Positions 9,333 to 17,633 of a stretch of DNA of 64,000 nucleotides are shown here, in pieces. The translations under genes and the position numbers were made by a program. Position 1 is the first letter of the stretch. Each line of letters opens with the position of its first letter. The stretch is from Myroides odoratimimus (GTDB taxonomy: Bacteria; Bacteroidota; Bacteroidia; Flavobacteriales; Flavobacteriaceae): NCBI RefSeq assembly GCF_030326305.1, contig NZ_JACAKB010000006.1, positions 118,854-182,853 of the forward strand, read 5' to 3'. The notes beneath the pieces were generated by a model. It did no database searches, was not told the origin of the DNA, and saw nothing but the letters and a program-made list of their open reading frames with translations.

Positions 9333-9556
9333 TTTAATTTTTTAACAATAAATAATCAATACCATAGAATAGAGTACGAGGGGATAGCTGCTGTCTTAGC
9401 CCAAAACAGTAGACATCTGTACTTTTCTATAATAGCAATTTTTGACTTTGATAGTGAGAAAGTCTATATAGTTAGTGTACTGTTAGTATTAGTTAAGGAT
9501 AGAGTGGTGAATAATACTAGCGTAAAACAAACTATATGTGATATACTAAGTGTTTT

Positions 9557-9757
9557 TTAGTACTTAAAAGATATATTGATCTCTAAATCTTCTTTTCTGT
9601 AATTGTTAAATATTTTAGAAGTATAGCTTCTAATAGGTGGTGTTATGTATTTGATTTTGAATACATCTAAGAGAATTGATTTTAGTGTAACCTCTTTGTT
9701 TTTAGGTTGTTGTTGTTCTTTTCTCATGTTTATTGTTGTTTTGTTTTGACTAAGCAA
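9557..9757 (-). CDS. Doubtful small basic protein
   Basis: A 66-codon frame, with a second in-frame ATG at 9727 giving 56 residues (MRKEQQQPKNKEVTLKSILL...). It is rich in Lys, Glu, Ile and Tyr and has no signal peptide or recognisable domain. It is the only frame in the 2-kb gap before the surface operon that reads like protein. It could be a remnant or chance. I list it only because the residue composition is plausible. Confidence 0.25.
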   Translation of the reverse strand: MLSQNKTTINMRKEQQQPKNKEVTLKSILLDVFKIKYITPPIRSYTSKIFNNYRKEDLEINISFKY

Positions 9758-10489
9758 TATAGAGTGAAAAGCTGTAATATGTACTATAACAAAGTATAGT
9801 TCTTTGTTAAATAATTACCCTATTTATCTGTTTAAGACATTTGTGAATTAGTGTGTTATGCGAATAGAGGAAGGTTTTATAAGACTAATGACATTTATTA
9901 ACAGTTAGACTAAGGCTGTTGTTAAAAGTGAGCTTAAGTTATGATATCTTAAATATAGACTAGGCTAGGAAAGTATTAATTTTTAGAGTGTTTTAGTGAT
10001 CTGTTTCCTTTTAGTTTTATAACATATTATTCTGTAAAATATATTAAAGTAATAGTCAACTTCTAACTACTGAAGGTACGTTGATTGCACTATTTATCTA
10101 GATTATTATAAAAATCATATATCGTATTATCGATTCTATTTTAAGACTTTTTAGGTTTTAAGAATCTTTTATATATAGCGTAACCTAGACTATTTTGACA
10201 CTATTTTACATTTTTTAAAATCACATTGTATCATTCGAATTGTTGATGTTTCACATTTTTTGGTGTAACAAATAATGGGTAAATACTGTTTTTTAGAATC
10301 GTTGAAATTAGTTAGGTACTAGTACTATTTTAAGTTTTTAAATATCTGTTTTTTAGCTGTTTATTGTTTTTAAGAGCGTCTTTTTAAACTTTTTAAAAGT
10401 ATCAATTTAAGATTATTAACAACCGTATTGGGCTTCTATTTATGATAAAAACCATGCTTAAGTATAGGCACTACCTCTCGTGCAGTGAC
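9758..10489. other. Gene-poor AT-rich stretch
   Basis: I see no credible coding frame, RNA gene or long repeat in this stretch. It consists of AT-rich sequence with many stop codons in every frame. Confidence 0.5.
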
Positions 10490-10632
10490 TAATTTTGTTT
10501 TTGAATTTGGGAAGAGATATAGTTCCAATGAATCTAGATAATATTAGCAGTTCTGATTTTGTGGGGACAATGGAGAACTGTTACGCTCCCTCAAGATGTT
10601 TTAATAGTACATTCAATTGAGGGAGTTTTTTT
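10490..10632 (+). ncRNA. Possible small RNA ending in an intrinsic terminator
   Basis: A -7-like box TAATTTTG (10490-10497) would start a transcript near 10503. Within it, CAGTTCT (10548-10554) pairs with AGAACTG (10574-10580). It ends in a clear terminator: CTCCCTCAA (10586-10594) pairs with TTGAGGGAG (10617-10625), then seven T. No coding frame lies between. The terminator is convincing; the promoter is weak because no -33 TTG is visible. Alternatives are the leader or the 3' end of a lost gene. Confidence 0.35.
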
Positions 10633-10654
10633 AGAGGAGTGGAGATAGTGCTAT

Positions 10655-10753
10655 ATGTCTAAACAAATTCCCTTACTAACGAATTATTATAAATCTGATT
10701 CCTTAGGTTTTCCTATGGATGACAGAAGAAGTTTATTAGCAAAAACGATTTGA
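10655..10753 (+). CDS. Possible 32-residue micro-ORF
   Basis: A short frame just after the terminator at 10632: ATG at 10655, TGA at 10751-10753, product starting MSKQIPLLTNYYKSDS and containing PMDDRRSLLAKT. A purine-rich stretch (GAGGAGTGGAG) lies 6-19 bases upstream. The sequence looks more like protein than the surrounding DNA, and it may be the beginning of a decayed gene. I do not recognise it. Confidence 0.2.
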   Translation: MSKQIPLLTNYYKSDSLGFPMDDRRSLLAKTI

Positions 10754-10801
10754 ATACTTGGTATTGGTTGATAAAAATAGATAGCATCAGTAGTATCCGT
10801 T

Positions 10802-10858
10802 ATTTCGCTCTAATTAAGAACTCACATGTAGTACTGCGAAAGTAGTAGAGAGCGAGAT
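10802..10858 (+). ncRNA. Nested hairpin with GAAA tetraloop
   Basis: ATTTCGCTCT (10802-10811) pairs with AGAGCGAGAT (10849-10858), with one G-U pair. Inside, TACTGC (10832-10837) pairs with GTAGTA (10842-10847) around a GAAA tetraloop. The unpaired 5' side of the internal loop carries AACTCACA (10819-10826), which is the beginning of the motif found in the hairpin loops at 11224-11354. Structured RNA is likely; its function is not known to me. Confidence 0.35.
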
Positions 10859-11215
10859 AGTGATTTACTAGTTGTAAATTTTATGAACTGTAGCCTAATA
10901 TCTAGCTAGTCGTTTTGTGCCTGTGAATGCAACAAGCAGAGAACTGTGTTTCGATGTAGTACATAGGAATTAGTAATTATCGAGTAGATAAGTTCTAAGT
11001 TTCACTGTGGAGTGGAAGTGGAGCTTAATAAATTAATCTTTATCATTTATGGAAAAAGTAAGTATGGGAATAAGAAAGAAGTAAGTATAAAAGGTTTTGA
11101 AACTAGGTTTTGAAAACTTCGCCACGAAGTGGTGTTAAGATGAGACTTATAGGGTAAGTAAATCTTTTATTCGATAGTAATTGTTCTTCGCGAATTCAGT
11201 TCTTCGTTTAATTGT

Positions 11216-11370
11216 TATTCCACAACTCACAATAGCTGGAATACATTACATGACAACTCACAATAGTCATGTATGATGTTTTTTTACTCCCGTAATTTAA
11301 ATCTTACATCCTCTTCAATGTAATGATTATGATCTGTGCTCTAAACTCACAATAGGAGTCTGGTCATAAT
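11216..11370 (+). promoter_or_regulatory. Three-hairpin 5' leader with constant AACTCACAATA loop
   Basis: Three successive hairpins lie in the region just upstream of the giant adhesin gene. Hairpin 1: TATTCCA (11216-11222) with TGGAATA (11237-11243), plus a C-G closing pair (11223/11235). Hairpin 2: TACATGAC (11247-11254) with GTCATGTA (11266-11273), followed by seven T at 11279-11285. Hairpin 3: ATTATGATC (11326-11334) with GGTCATAAT (11362-11370), and inside it CTCT (11339-11342) with GGAG (11355-11358). In each, the terminal loop is AACTCACAATA (one extra A in hairpin 3) while the stems are unrelated in sequence. A constant loop on changing stems suggests recognition of the RNA, for example by a protein or small RNA. 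Hairpin 2 with its T-run could also act as a terminator. Confidence 0.6.
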
Positions 11371-11403
11371 AATATTTTATAAAACACAATTAACAAACAA
11401 CAA

Positions 11404-14400
11404 ATGAAACAAAAAACTACTTTTTCTCTATGGAAGAGGTTACTGCTTTTGCTCGTCCTGTTCGTTCCTTTAGTACAGTCCTTGGGGCAGACTAAGATTT
11501 ATGCAACAGATCTTATAAGTGATAAGAATGTTGATAATCCTAGGTATGCAACTGATGGGAATTTGGCAAGTAAAGGTACACTACATGCACATCCAGGTGC
11601 ATTAATGCTAGGTAAGAAGAGCGGATTCTTAGAGTACAAATTCCCTAATGCAGTGCCAAAAGGTAAACAAACCTATATAAAAATAGGGATGGAAAACAAT
11701 GAATTACTTAATGGTTTATTAGGTGGTTCAGTAGGTAAATTATTATCAGGCCTTTTGAATGAACTATTGTTAGGAAGTCACAGATTTGATGTTAGTGCTT
11801 ATAATGGCAATAATAAAGTTCTTGAAGTAAAATCAGTAGATGGTTTTGGAACTAAACAGGCTAAATTAATCCAAGATAAGGATGGAGAGTACATGATTGC
11901 ATTTCAGTTAGATCAATCATTTGATCGTATGACTGTAGGTAATAGTAGTACAGCTTTATTGGGTTTAACAGGTGATAAGTTATTAGATGTTTACGATACT
12001 TATTATGTAAAAGAAGATGGAGGGAGCTGTAGTAGACCTATAGGAACTTCATTTGATTCAGCAGGTATTGAAATAGATTTATTAGGAGGTTTATTACAAA
12101 ATAAATTCTATGAAGCTATAGATGGAAAAGAAAATACTTATTCTTTGTTAAAAAGGGATGGTGCAGTAAATGTTGGAGTGGGGGGGTATATCTCTCAGTT
12201 TTTTTATTTTCCTACTAGTTCTAATGAAGCTACTACTGTTAATTTAACCATAGAGTCACCAAAGGGATTACTTAGTTTAGATTTGTTAAGCGCTATCGAA
12301 TTAAGAGCATATAATGGAGATAAGGAAGTATATACTAAGTCTCTAGAAGGAGGGTTGCTTAATGGTGTAAATCTCTTAGGATTATTAAAGACACCTGGAA
12401 AAAAGACTTTGACATTTGCACCGGGAAAAGCGTTTGACAGAATAGAACTAAGAGCAAACAATACATTAAATGTTGGGTTGTTAAGCGATGGACTGCGTAT
12501 TTATGATATTGAACGCTTTGATACAGCTAAATGCCCTAATCCTAATATTATAGTTCCTGCTCCGACAGAATCTCCTTTTGATATAGCAGCTTGTGCTACA
12601 GTTTTAAAGGATTTTAAAAATGTTGATTTTGTTACAAATGCTATAGATGGTAATAATGAAACATTTGCTACTTTATATGCTAATAATGGTTCTTTATTGT
12701 CTGCTTTACCTTCTTCAGGAATGATAGAATTAGCATATAACCAAAAAGTAGCTGCGCATACAACTTCCTATATTCGAATTGATTCTGATAAAGATGTATT
12801 AGAAGCTTTATTAGGAGGAACTTTAGGCAAGCTAGTTGATGGTGTTGCAGGTTTATTGTTAGGAGATCACTATTTTGAAGTAGAAGCCTTTAGTAATGGT
12901 GTATCTGTATCGAAAAGCTCAAGTATAAGTGGTTTTGAAGGAACTACTAATGGAGTAGTATCACTAGTACAGGATAAGATAGGTCGCTATTATTTAGCAG
13001 TTACACCAACAACTGAATATAATAGTATACGTATAACCAATAAAGTAACAGGATTACCAACAGGAGAACAACGTATGTTAAAGGTATATAATATGTGTCG
13101 TGAGATTGGTTCAGATCCATGTTATCCTGCTCAGTTTACTTCATATAATCAAGTAGGGTTAAATTTGAGTATTGCTAGTTTAAATGAAGCAGGTGTTAAG
13201 AATCCTTATCATGCTATAAGTGGTAATTCATCTAATTATTCAGAGATTAGTTCTGGTACTCTAGCTGTAGGTACAGGAGTAAAACAAGTTATTTACTTTC
13301 CTAAACCATCTTCTAATGGTGATAAATTAGAAGTGAGAGTACAGTTTAACCCTAATAGTGTACTTTCATTAGATTTATTAGGTTCTTATAAAGTGACTAC
13401 TTACTTAGGTAGTACTAAGAAACAAGAGTTTACTTTGAAACAGGGATTATTAAATAACCTTGATTTATTAGGTCTATTGCAGTCTGGTGGAGTTCAGTCT
13501 TTAGTTTTTGATACAAGTGTAGAAGCTTTTGACAGAGTTGAGATTTCTACAGTTACATTACTTAATCTTGGAGTAACACCTGCTATTCGTTTGTATAATG
13601 TGAAACGTATTAATGATGTATGTATTGATCCAATGACCGAAAGCCCTTTTGTTTCTTCTATATGTGCTACTGAGTTGTTAGGAAGTAAGTATGTAGATGA
13701 TATCTCTAATATTTTTAATGGGAATTTTGATTCATTCGCGACGATTAACTCTGATGCGGGAATTTTATTAGGAGGAAATAAAAGAGCTGGTTTTGTTGAA
13801 GTTGGTTATGACCACATTGTGAAGGCTGGTACGACCTCTTATATTCGTTTTGATTATGATAAGGGGATATTAAAAGGTTTATTAGGAGGTAGTTTAGGTA
13901 ACATTGTAAGTGGACTATTAAATAATATTGTTTTAGGTGATCATTTTTTCGAAATAGAAGTGAAAGATGAGAATGGTGTTGTGTTAGAAGGTAACAGTAG
14001 AGGTATAGCAACAACATTCAAAAATGGAGAAATAAGAGTGGTAAGTGATAAGCTAGGACGCACTTATTTAGCTATAACACCGACTAAAGATTATAAATCA
14101 GTTAAGATCACAGATAGAAACGAGAGTTTATTAGGCATATTAGCCCCAGCTACTTCTATGAATGTGTATAATATGTGTTATGAAGGTAATGCTGATTCTT
14201 GTGTTGATGCTTTTGCTACATCATTTGACTTTACTGGATTAGCCTTAACAGTTAATGATTTATCTGGAGCAGGTGTTGAGTATCCAGAGCGTGCTATAGA
14301 CTCTAATACGACTAACTATTCACGTATTAGTTTAGGAACGCTTAATGTGGCAGGAAGTGTAAAACAGTGGGTATTCTTTAACTCAGTTTCTGATAAAGAT

Positions 14401-17400
14401 GATGTTACTAATATCAAATTTAGAACAGAGTCAGGAGGAGTAGATCTTAATGTGTTAGGTAGATTAGAGATTAAAGCATATTTAGGAGATAAAGTAGTTA
14501 ATACGCTTGATTTATCTAGTGGTTTAATTAATGGTATTAATGTTTTAGACTTAATTAATAAAGGAGATATAGTTAATTTACCATACACACCTGGTGTTGA
14601 GTACGATCGTATATCTATCGGACTTAAGAGTGTGTTAAATGTATCTGTGTTTCCTCCAATTAATTTATACAGCGTAGAAAGAAGCTGTCAATCTTTAAAT
14701 CAAGATCTTGTTAGTTGGAAGTCTTATAAAGTGAATGGTGATTCAACAGTTCAAAAAGTTACTGGTGGAGAAGAAGTAGAGTATATTATTCATGTTAAAA
14801 ATGTAGGTGCTGCTGATGTACCGACTTTATTAATAGAAGACAGATTACCTGCTGGGTTAACATGGACTTCTGGTGGGACTCACAGTAATGGTGTAGTTAC
14901 ATTCAAAAAAGAAGATGTTTTAGTAGTAGATGGTGTAGTTACATTTAGTTTTAAAGCTAGAGTAAATACAGATTTAGAAGGGATTTCTCAAATTAGAAAT
15001 ATTGCGGTAGTAAAAGTTGATGAGACAGATAAAGGAGTAAATACTTATCCAGCTATTGACAATAAAGACCCTAAAGCCCCAAATACAAGCGAAAAACCGG
15101 GCACTGTATTAGTTGTTGACCCTCTTTATGATATCGAATTATCTAAAGTAGGATCAAGTAATGGAAAGATTAGTAATCAAGCACAGCTTGGTGATGAGAT
15201 AACATATACTATCTCAGTAGAGAATAAAGGGAATAAAGCATTAAGAAATGTTTTACTTAACGATGTTCTAGGTAATGTTCTAGGTTCAGAAATAGAAATT
15301 GTAGAGGTAGGATCAGGTGTGATTCAGAACAGTACTATTAGTTATGTTATCGCTCAGTTAAATGTAGGTCAAAAAGAAACTTACGTAGTTAGAACTAAAG
15401 TAATCGGATTACCTACAACAAATAAAATTTCAAATAAGGTCATTTCTATCTATACATTACCAGATAATACAATTAAAACAAAAGAAGTTGTATTTGAGTT
15501 AGCTAGTAATTGTAACGATATTTTTGAAAATAGCATTGTTGTAGAACAGGTAGCAGATGTATGTGCGTATACAGAATTTGTATTAAAAGCAGCATTAACA
15601 AATCTAGCCCCTAAAGATTTAAAGAACCCAATATTTAAATGGTATAAGAATGCTGATTTATCAGATATGCCATTAGTAGGTCAGGAAGTCAAAACAACTA
15701 TAGCGAGTACTACTAAGTTTTATGTGACTGTAGAGGGACTTGGGTATTGTTTTAATGGAACACCAGCTGAAGTAGAAGTTAAAACTTTAGTAAGTCCAGC
15801 GAAACCTGTTGTGTCAAGTACTCAAGCTGATATATGTGAAGGTACTTTAACTACATTATCAACTATAGAAGGAGCAACTGAATATCAATGGTTCCTTAAT
15901 GGTGTATTAATCGAAGCTGAGGATGAAAAAGGACAACCAGTTCGTTTCGGCCATTCGATAGAAGTTAATACTGGAGGGGATTATAGTGTTATAGTTTCTA
16001 ATGGAATTTGCTATTCTCAAGAGTCAGACGCTTTCACTGTTAAGGTAAAAGAAGCAGCTGAATTATCTATCGAAGGTGATCAAAGAATTATCACTAAAGT
16101 AAATGTCGCTATTAAGTTACCTAAAGTGACTAGTAAGAATGGAACAGTAACATGGTATAACGAAAAAGGTGAGTTATTTAATGAAACAGAAATCACTTTT
16201 GCTGTACCTGGTATTTATACTTACACTGTAGTAGCAGACTTAAATGGATGTTCTACAGCGGAGAATATTATTATCACTGTATTAGATTCTAACAATTGTC
16301 CTCCTCAGATAGAAAGAGTTTATGCAAAGGACAAGACAACTTGGGGATCTATAATAACTGGGGGAATTGCGAATAAAACCAACGCAATAGATGGTAATCC
16401 TACTACTTATTCTGAAATAGTAACAGGGTTAGGTTTATTAGGAATAGGTACTACATGGCAAAACATATATTTTGATGAAGTAGTGCCTGCAGGAACACCT
16501 GTGACTATTAAGTTAGGAAAACAATACAGTGGTTTAATGTTAGCTGGAGGATTATCTGTACAGGGATTAGATGAAAATGACAAACCTATTGGAACGTTAA
16601 AATCGGTACAAGGTGGACTACTTGATTTATTAGCAGCAGATAATGTGATCGAGTATACATTTGTTCCTACTTCTTCTGGTAAACCAAAAGCATTTAAGGG
16701 AGTTAGAGTTTCTCAAGGTTCTTTATTAGGTCTTGCTCAAATCTCAAAAGTATATGGAGTATATTATTCTAAATCAGGTAATATTAGTTGCGCACCTGTA
16801 GCGACTAACATAAACTCAGGTGTATTAGATGTACTTCATGGGGTACAAGATCTTGGTTTAGGTGTAGCAAGTGCTACTGCCTCAGTTACTAACCCTTGGA
16901 ATGCGGTTGATAATAAACCTGATACTTATGCATTAATATCTCGTGGAGTAGCAGTATTAAATGAAGCTTCATTGACTGTTGTATTTAAGCAACAAGCTAT
17001 GCCTGGTGATGAATTACATATCATTACAGAGATTCCAGGTAACCCTATTTTAAGTTTAGAATTGATTAAGGGATATAGTATCCAACGTTATTTGGGTGAT
17101 AAAAAAGTAGGGCCTAAATTAGAAGGAGGATTGGACGTATTAGGACTTAAGTTATTAGGTTTAGGGTATGGTAATAAGCATAAAGTTATTGTTGCTCCAT
17201 ATGATGAACAACCATATGACAGAGTAAAAATCTCTTATGGTAGTGTTGTAGGAGTATTAGGAGATTTTACACGTATCTATGATGTGAATATTGTACCTAC
17301 GATTGGTACAGGAGTAAAAGAAGATGAAGTCATTGATGTATGTAATTATGGGATGTTAAAGTTATCTATGATAGATGCTTGTACTACATATGAGATATAT

Positions 17401-17601
17401 ACTTCAGAAACAGGATCAGACCAATTAACAGAAGTAACTCCGTTCGAATTCTACTTAAAAGGATTGTCACAAGGTGAACAAACCATCTGGATTCAGAATG
17501 TTAGAAGTGGTTGTCCATTAGGGCCACGTATCCCAGTTAAAGTGAATGTGAAAAATTGTTCTGTCAAGACAAACTTGAATATCACACACAAAATCAAATA
17601 A
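11404..17601 (+). CDS. Giant secreted repeat protein (putative adhesin)
   Basis: A 2065-residue exported protein with an N-terminal signal peptide (hydrophobic LLLLLVLFVPLVQSLGQ, about 13-29). Four pairs of related modules resemble carbohydrate- or ligand-binding beta-sandwiches, each with an xAIDGNxxTY-type phrase. They begin near residues 31/209, 387/572, 746/932 and 1633/1795. Gly-Leu-rich LLGGLLG phrases recur in every module. Between pairs three and four lie two DUF11-type repeats (about 1099-1310; VEYIIHVKNVG and ITYTISVENKG) and Ig-like domains (about 1450-1620). The C-terminus has no typical T9SS sorting domain. It heads an operon with VGIGT-family proteins, a type B sorting-domain protein, PorP/SprF and OmpA. 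The role in adhesion or in a surface appendage is inferred from architecture and neighbours. Confidence 0.8.
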   Translation: MKQKTTFSLWKRLLLLLVLFVPLVQSLGQTKIYATDLISDKNVDNPRYATDGNLASKGTLHAHPGALMLGKKSGFLEYKFPNAVPKGKQTYIKIGMENNELLNGLLGGSVGKLLSGLLNELLLGSHRFDVSAYNGNNKVLEVKSVDGFGTKQAKLIQDKDGEYMIAFQLDQSFDRMTVGNSSTALLGLTGDKLLDVYDTYYVKEDGGSCSRPIGTSFDSAGIEIDLLGGLLQNKFYEAIDGKENTYSLLKRDGAVNVGVGGYISQFFYFPTSSNEATTVNLTIESPKGLLSLDLLSAIELRAYNGDKEVYTKSLEGGLLNGVNLLGLLKTPGKKTLTFAPGKAFDRIELRANNTLNVGLLSDGLRIYDIERFDTAKCPNPNIIVPAPTESPFDIAACATVLKDFKNVDFVTNAIDGNNETFATLYANNGSLLSALPSSGMIELAYNQKVAAHTTSYIRIDSDKDVLEALLGGTLGKLVDGVAGLLLGDHYFEVEAFSNGVSVSKSSSISGFEGTTNGVVSLVQDKIGRYYLAVTPTTEYNSIRITNKVTGLPTGEQRMLKVYNMCREIGSDPCYPAQFTSYNQVGLNLSIASLNEAGVKNPYHAISGNSSNYSEISSGTLAVGTGVKQVIYFPKPSSNGDKLEVRVQFNPNSVLSLDLLGSYKVTTYLGSTKKQEFTLKQGLLNNLDLLGLLQSGGVQSLVFDTSVEAFDRVEISTVTLLNLGVTPAIRLYNVKRINDVCIDPMTESPFVSSICATELLGSKYVDDISNIFNGNFDSFATINSDAGILLGGNKRAGFVEVGYDHIVKAGTTSYIRFDYDKGILKGLLGGSLGNIVSGLLNNIVLGDHFFEIEVKDENGVVLEGNSRGIATTFKNGEIRVVSDKLGRTYLAITPTKDYKSVKITDRNESLLGILAPATSMNVYNMCYEGNADSCVDAFATSFDFTGLALTVNDLSGAGVEYPERAIDSNTTNYSRISLGTLNVAGSVKQWVFFNSVSDKDDVTNIKFRTESGGVDLNVLGRLEIKAYLGDKVVNTLDLSSGLINGINVLDLINKGDIVNLPYTPGVEYDRISIGLKSVLNVSVFPPINLYSVERSCQSLNQDLVSWKSYKVNGDSTVQKVTGGEEVEYIIHVKNVGAADVPTLLIEDRLPAGLTWTSGGTHSNGVVTFKKEDVLVVDGVVTFSFKARVNTDLEGISQIRNIAVVKVDETDKGVNTYPAIDNKDPKAPNTSEKPGTVLVVDPLYDIELSKVGSSNGKISNQAQLGDEITYTISVENKGNKALRNVLLNDVLGNVLGSEIEIVEVGSGVIQNSTISYVIAQLNVGQKETYVVRTKVIGLPTTNKISNKVISIYTLPDNTIKTKEVVFELASNCNDIFENSIVVEQVADVCAYTEFVLKAALTNLAPKDLKNPIFKWYKNADLSDMPLVGQEVKTTIASTTKFYVTVEGLGYCFNGTPAEVEVKTLVSPAKPVVSSTQADICEGTLTTLSTIEGATEYQWFLNGVLIEAEDEKGQPVRFGHSIEVNTGGDYSVIVSNGICYSQESDAFTVKVKEAAELSIEGDQRIITKVNVAIKLPKVTSKNGTVTWYNEKGELFNETEITFAVPGIYTYTVVADLNGCSTAENIIITVLDSNNCPPQIERVYAKDKTTWGSIITGGIANKTNAIDGNPTTYSEIVTGLGLLGIGTTWQNIYFDEVVPAGTPVTIKLGKQYSGLMLAGGLSVQGLDENDKPIGTLKSVQGGLLDLLAADNVIEYTFVPTSSGKPKAFKGVRVSQGSLLGLAQISKVYGVYYSKSGNISCAPVATNINSGVLDVLHGVQDLGLGVASATASVTNPWNAVDNKPDTYALISRGVAVLNEASLTVVFKQQAMPGDELHIITEIPGNPILSLELIKGYSIQRYLGDKKVGPKLEGGLDVLGLKLLGLGYGNKHKVIVAPYDEQPYDRVKISYGSVVGVLGDFTRIYDVNIVPTIGTGVKEDEVIDVCNYGMLKLSMIDACTTYEIYTSETGSDQLTEVTPFEFYLKGLSQGEQTIWIQNVRSGCPLGPRIPVKVNVKNCSVKTNLNITHKIK

Positions 17602-17633
17602 TTAGAAACAACAATATTTATATATAAAAAGAT

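Noticed and set aside
9300-9560. Plus-strand frame of 86 codons overlapping the start of the LuxR-type gene
   Set aside because: It overlaps the 5' end of a convincing gene and its upstream region, and has no recognisable features.
11216-11370. CRISPR-like array from the repeated AACTCACAATA
   Set aside because: The repeat unit is too short (11-12 bases), spacing is uneven (about 31 and 89 bases), and each copy sits in a hairpin loop; there are no cas genes.
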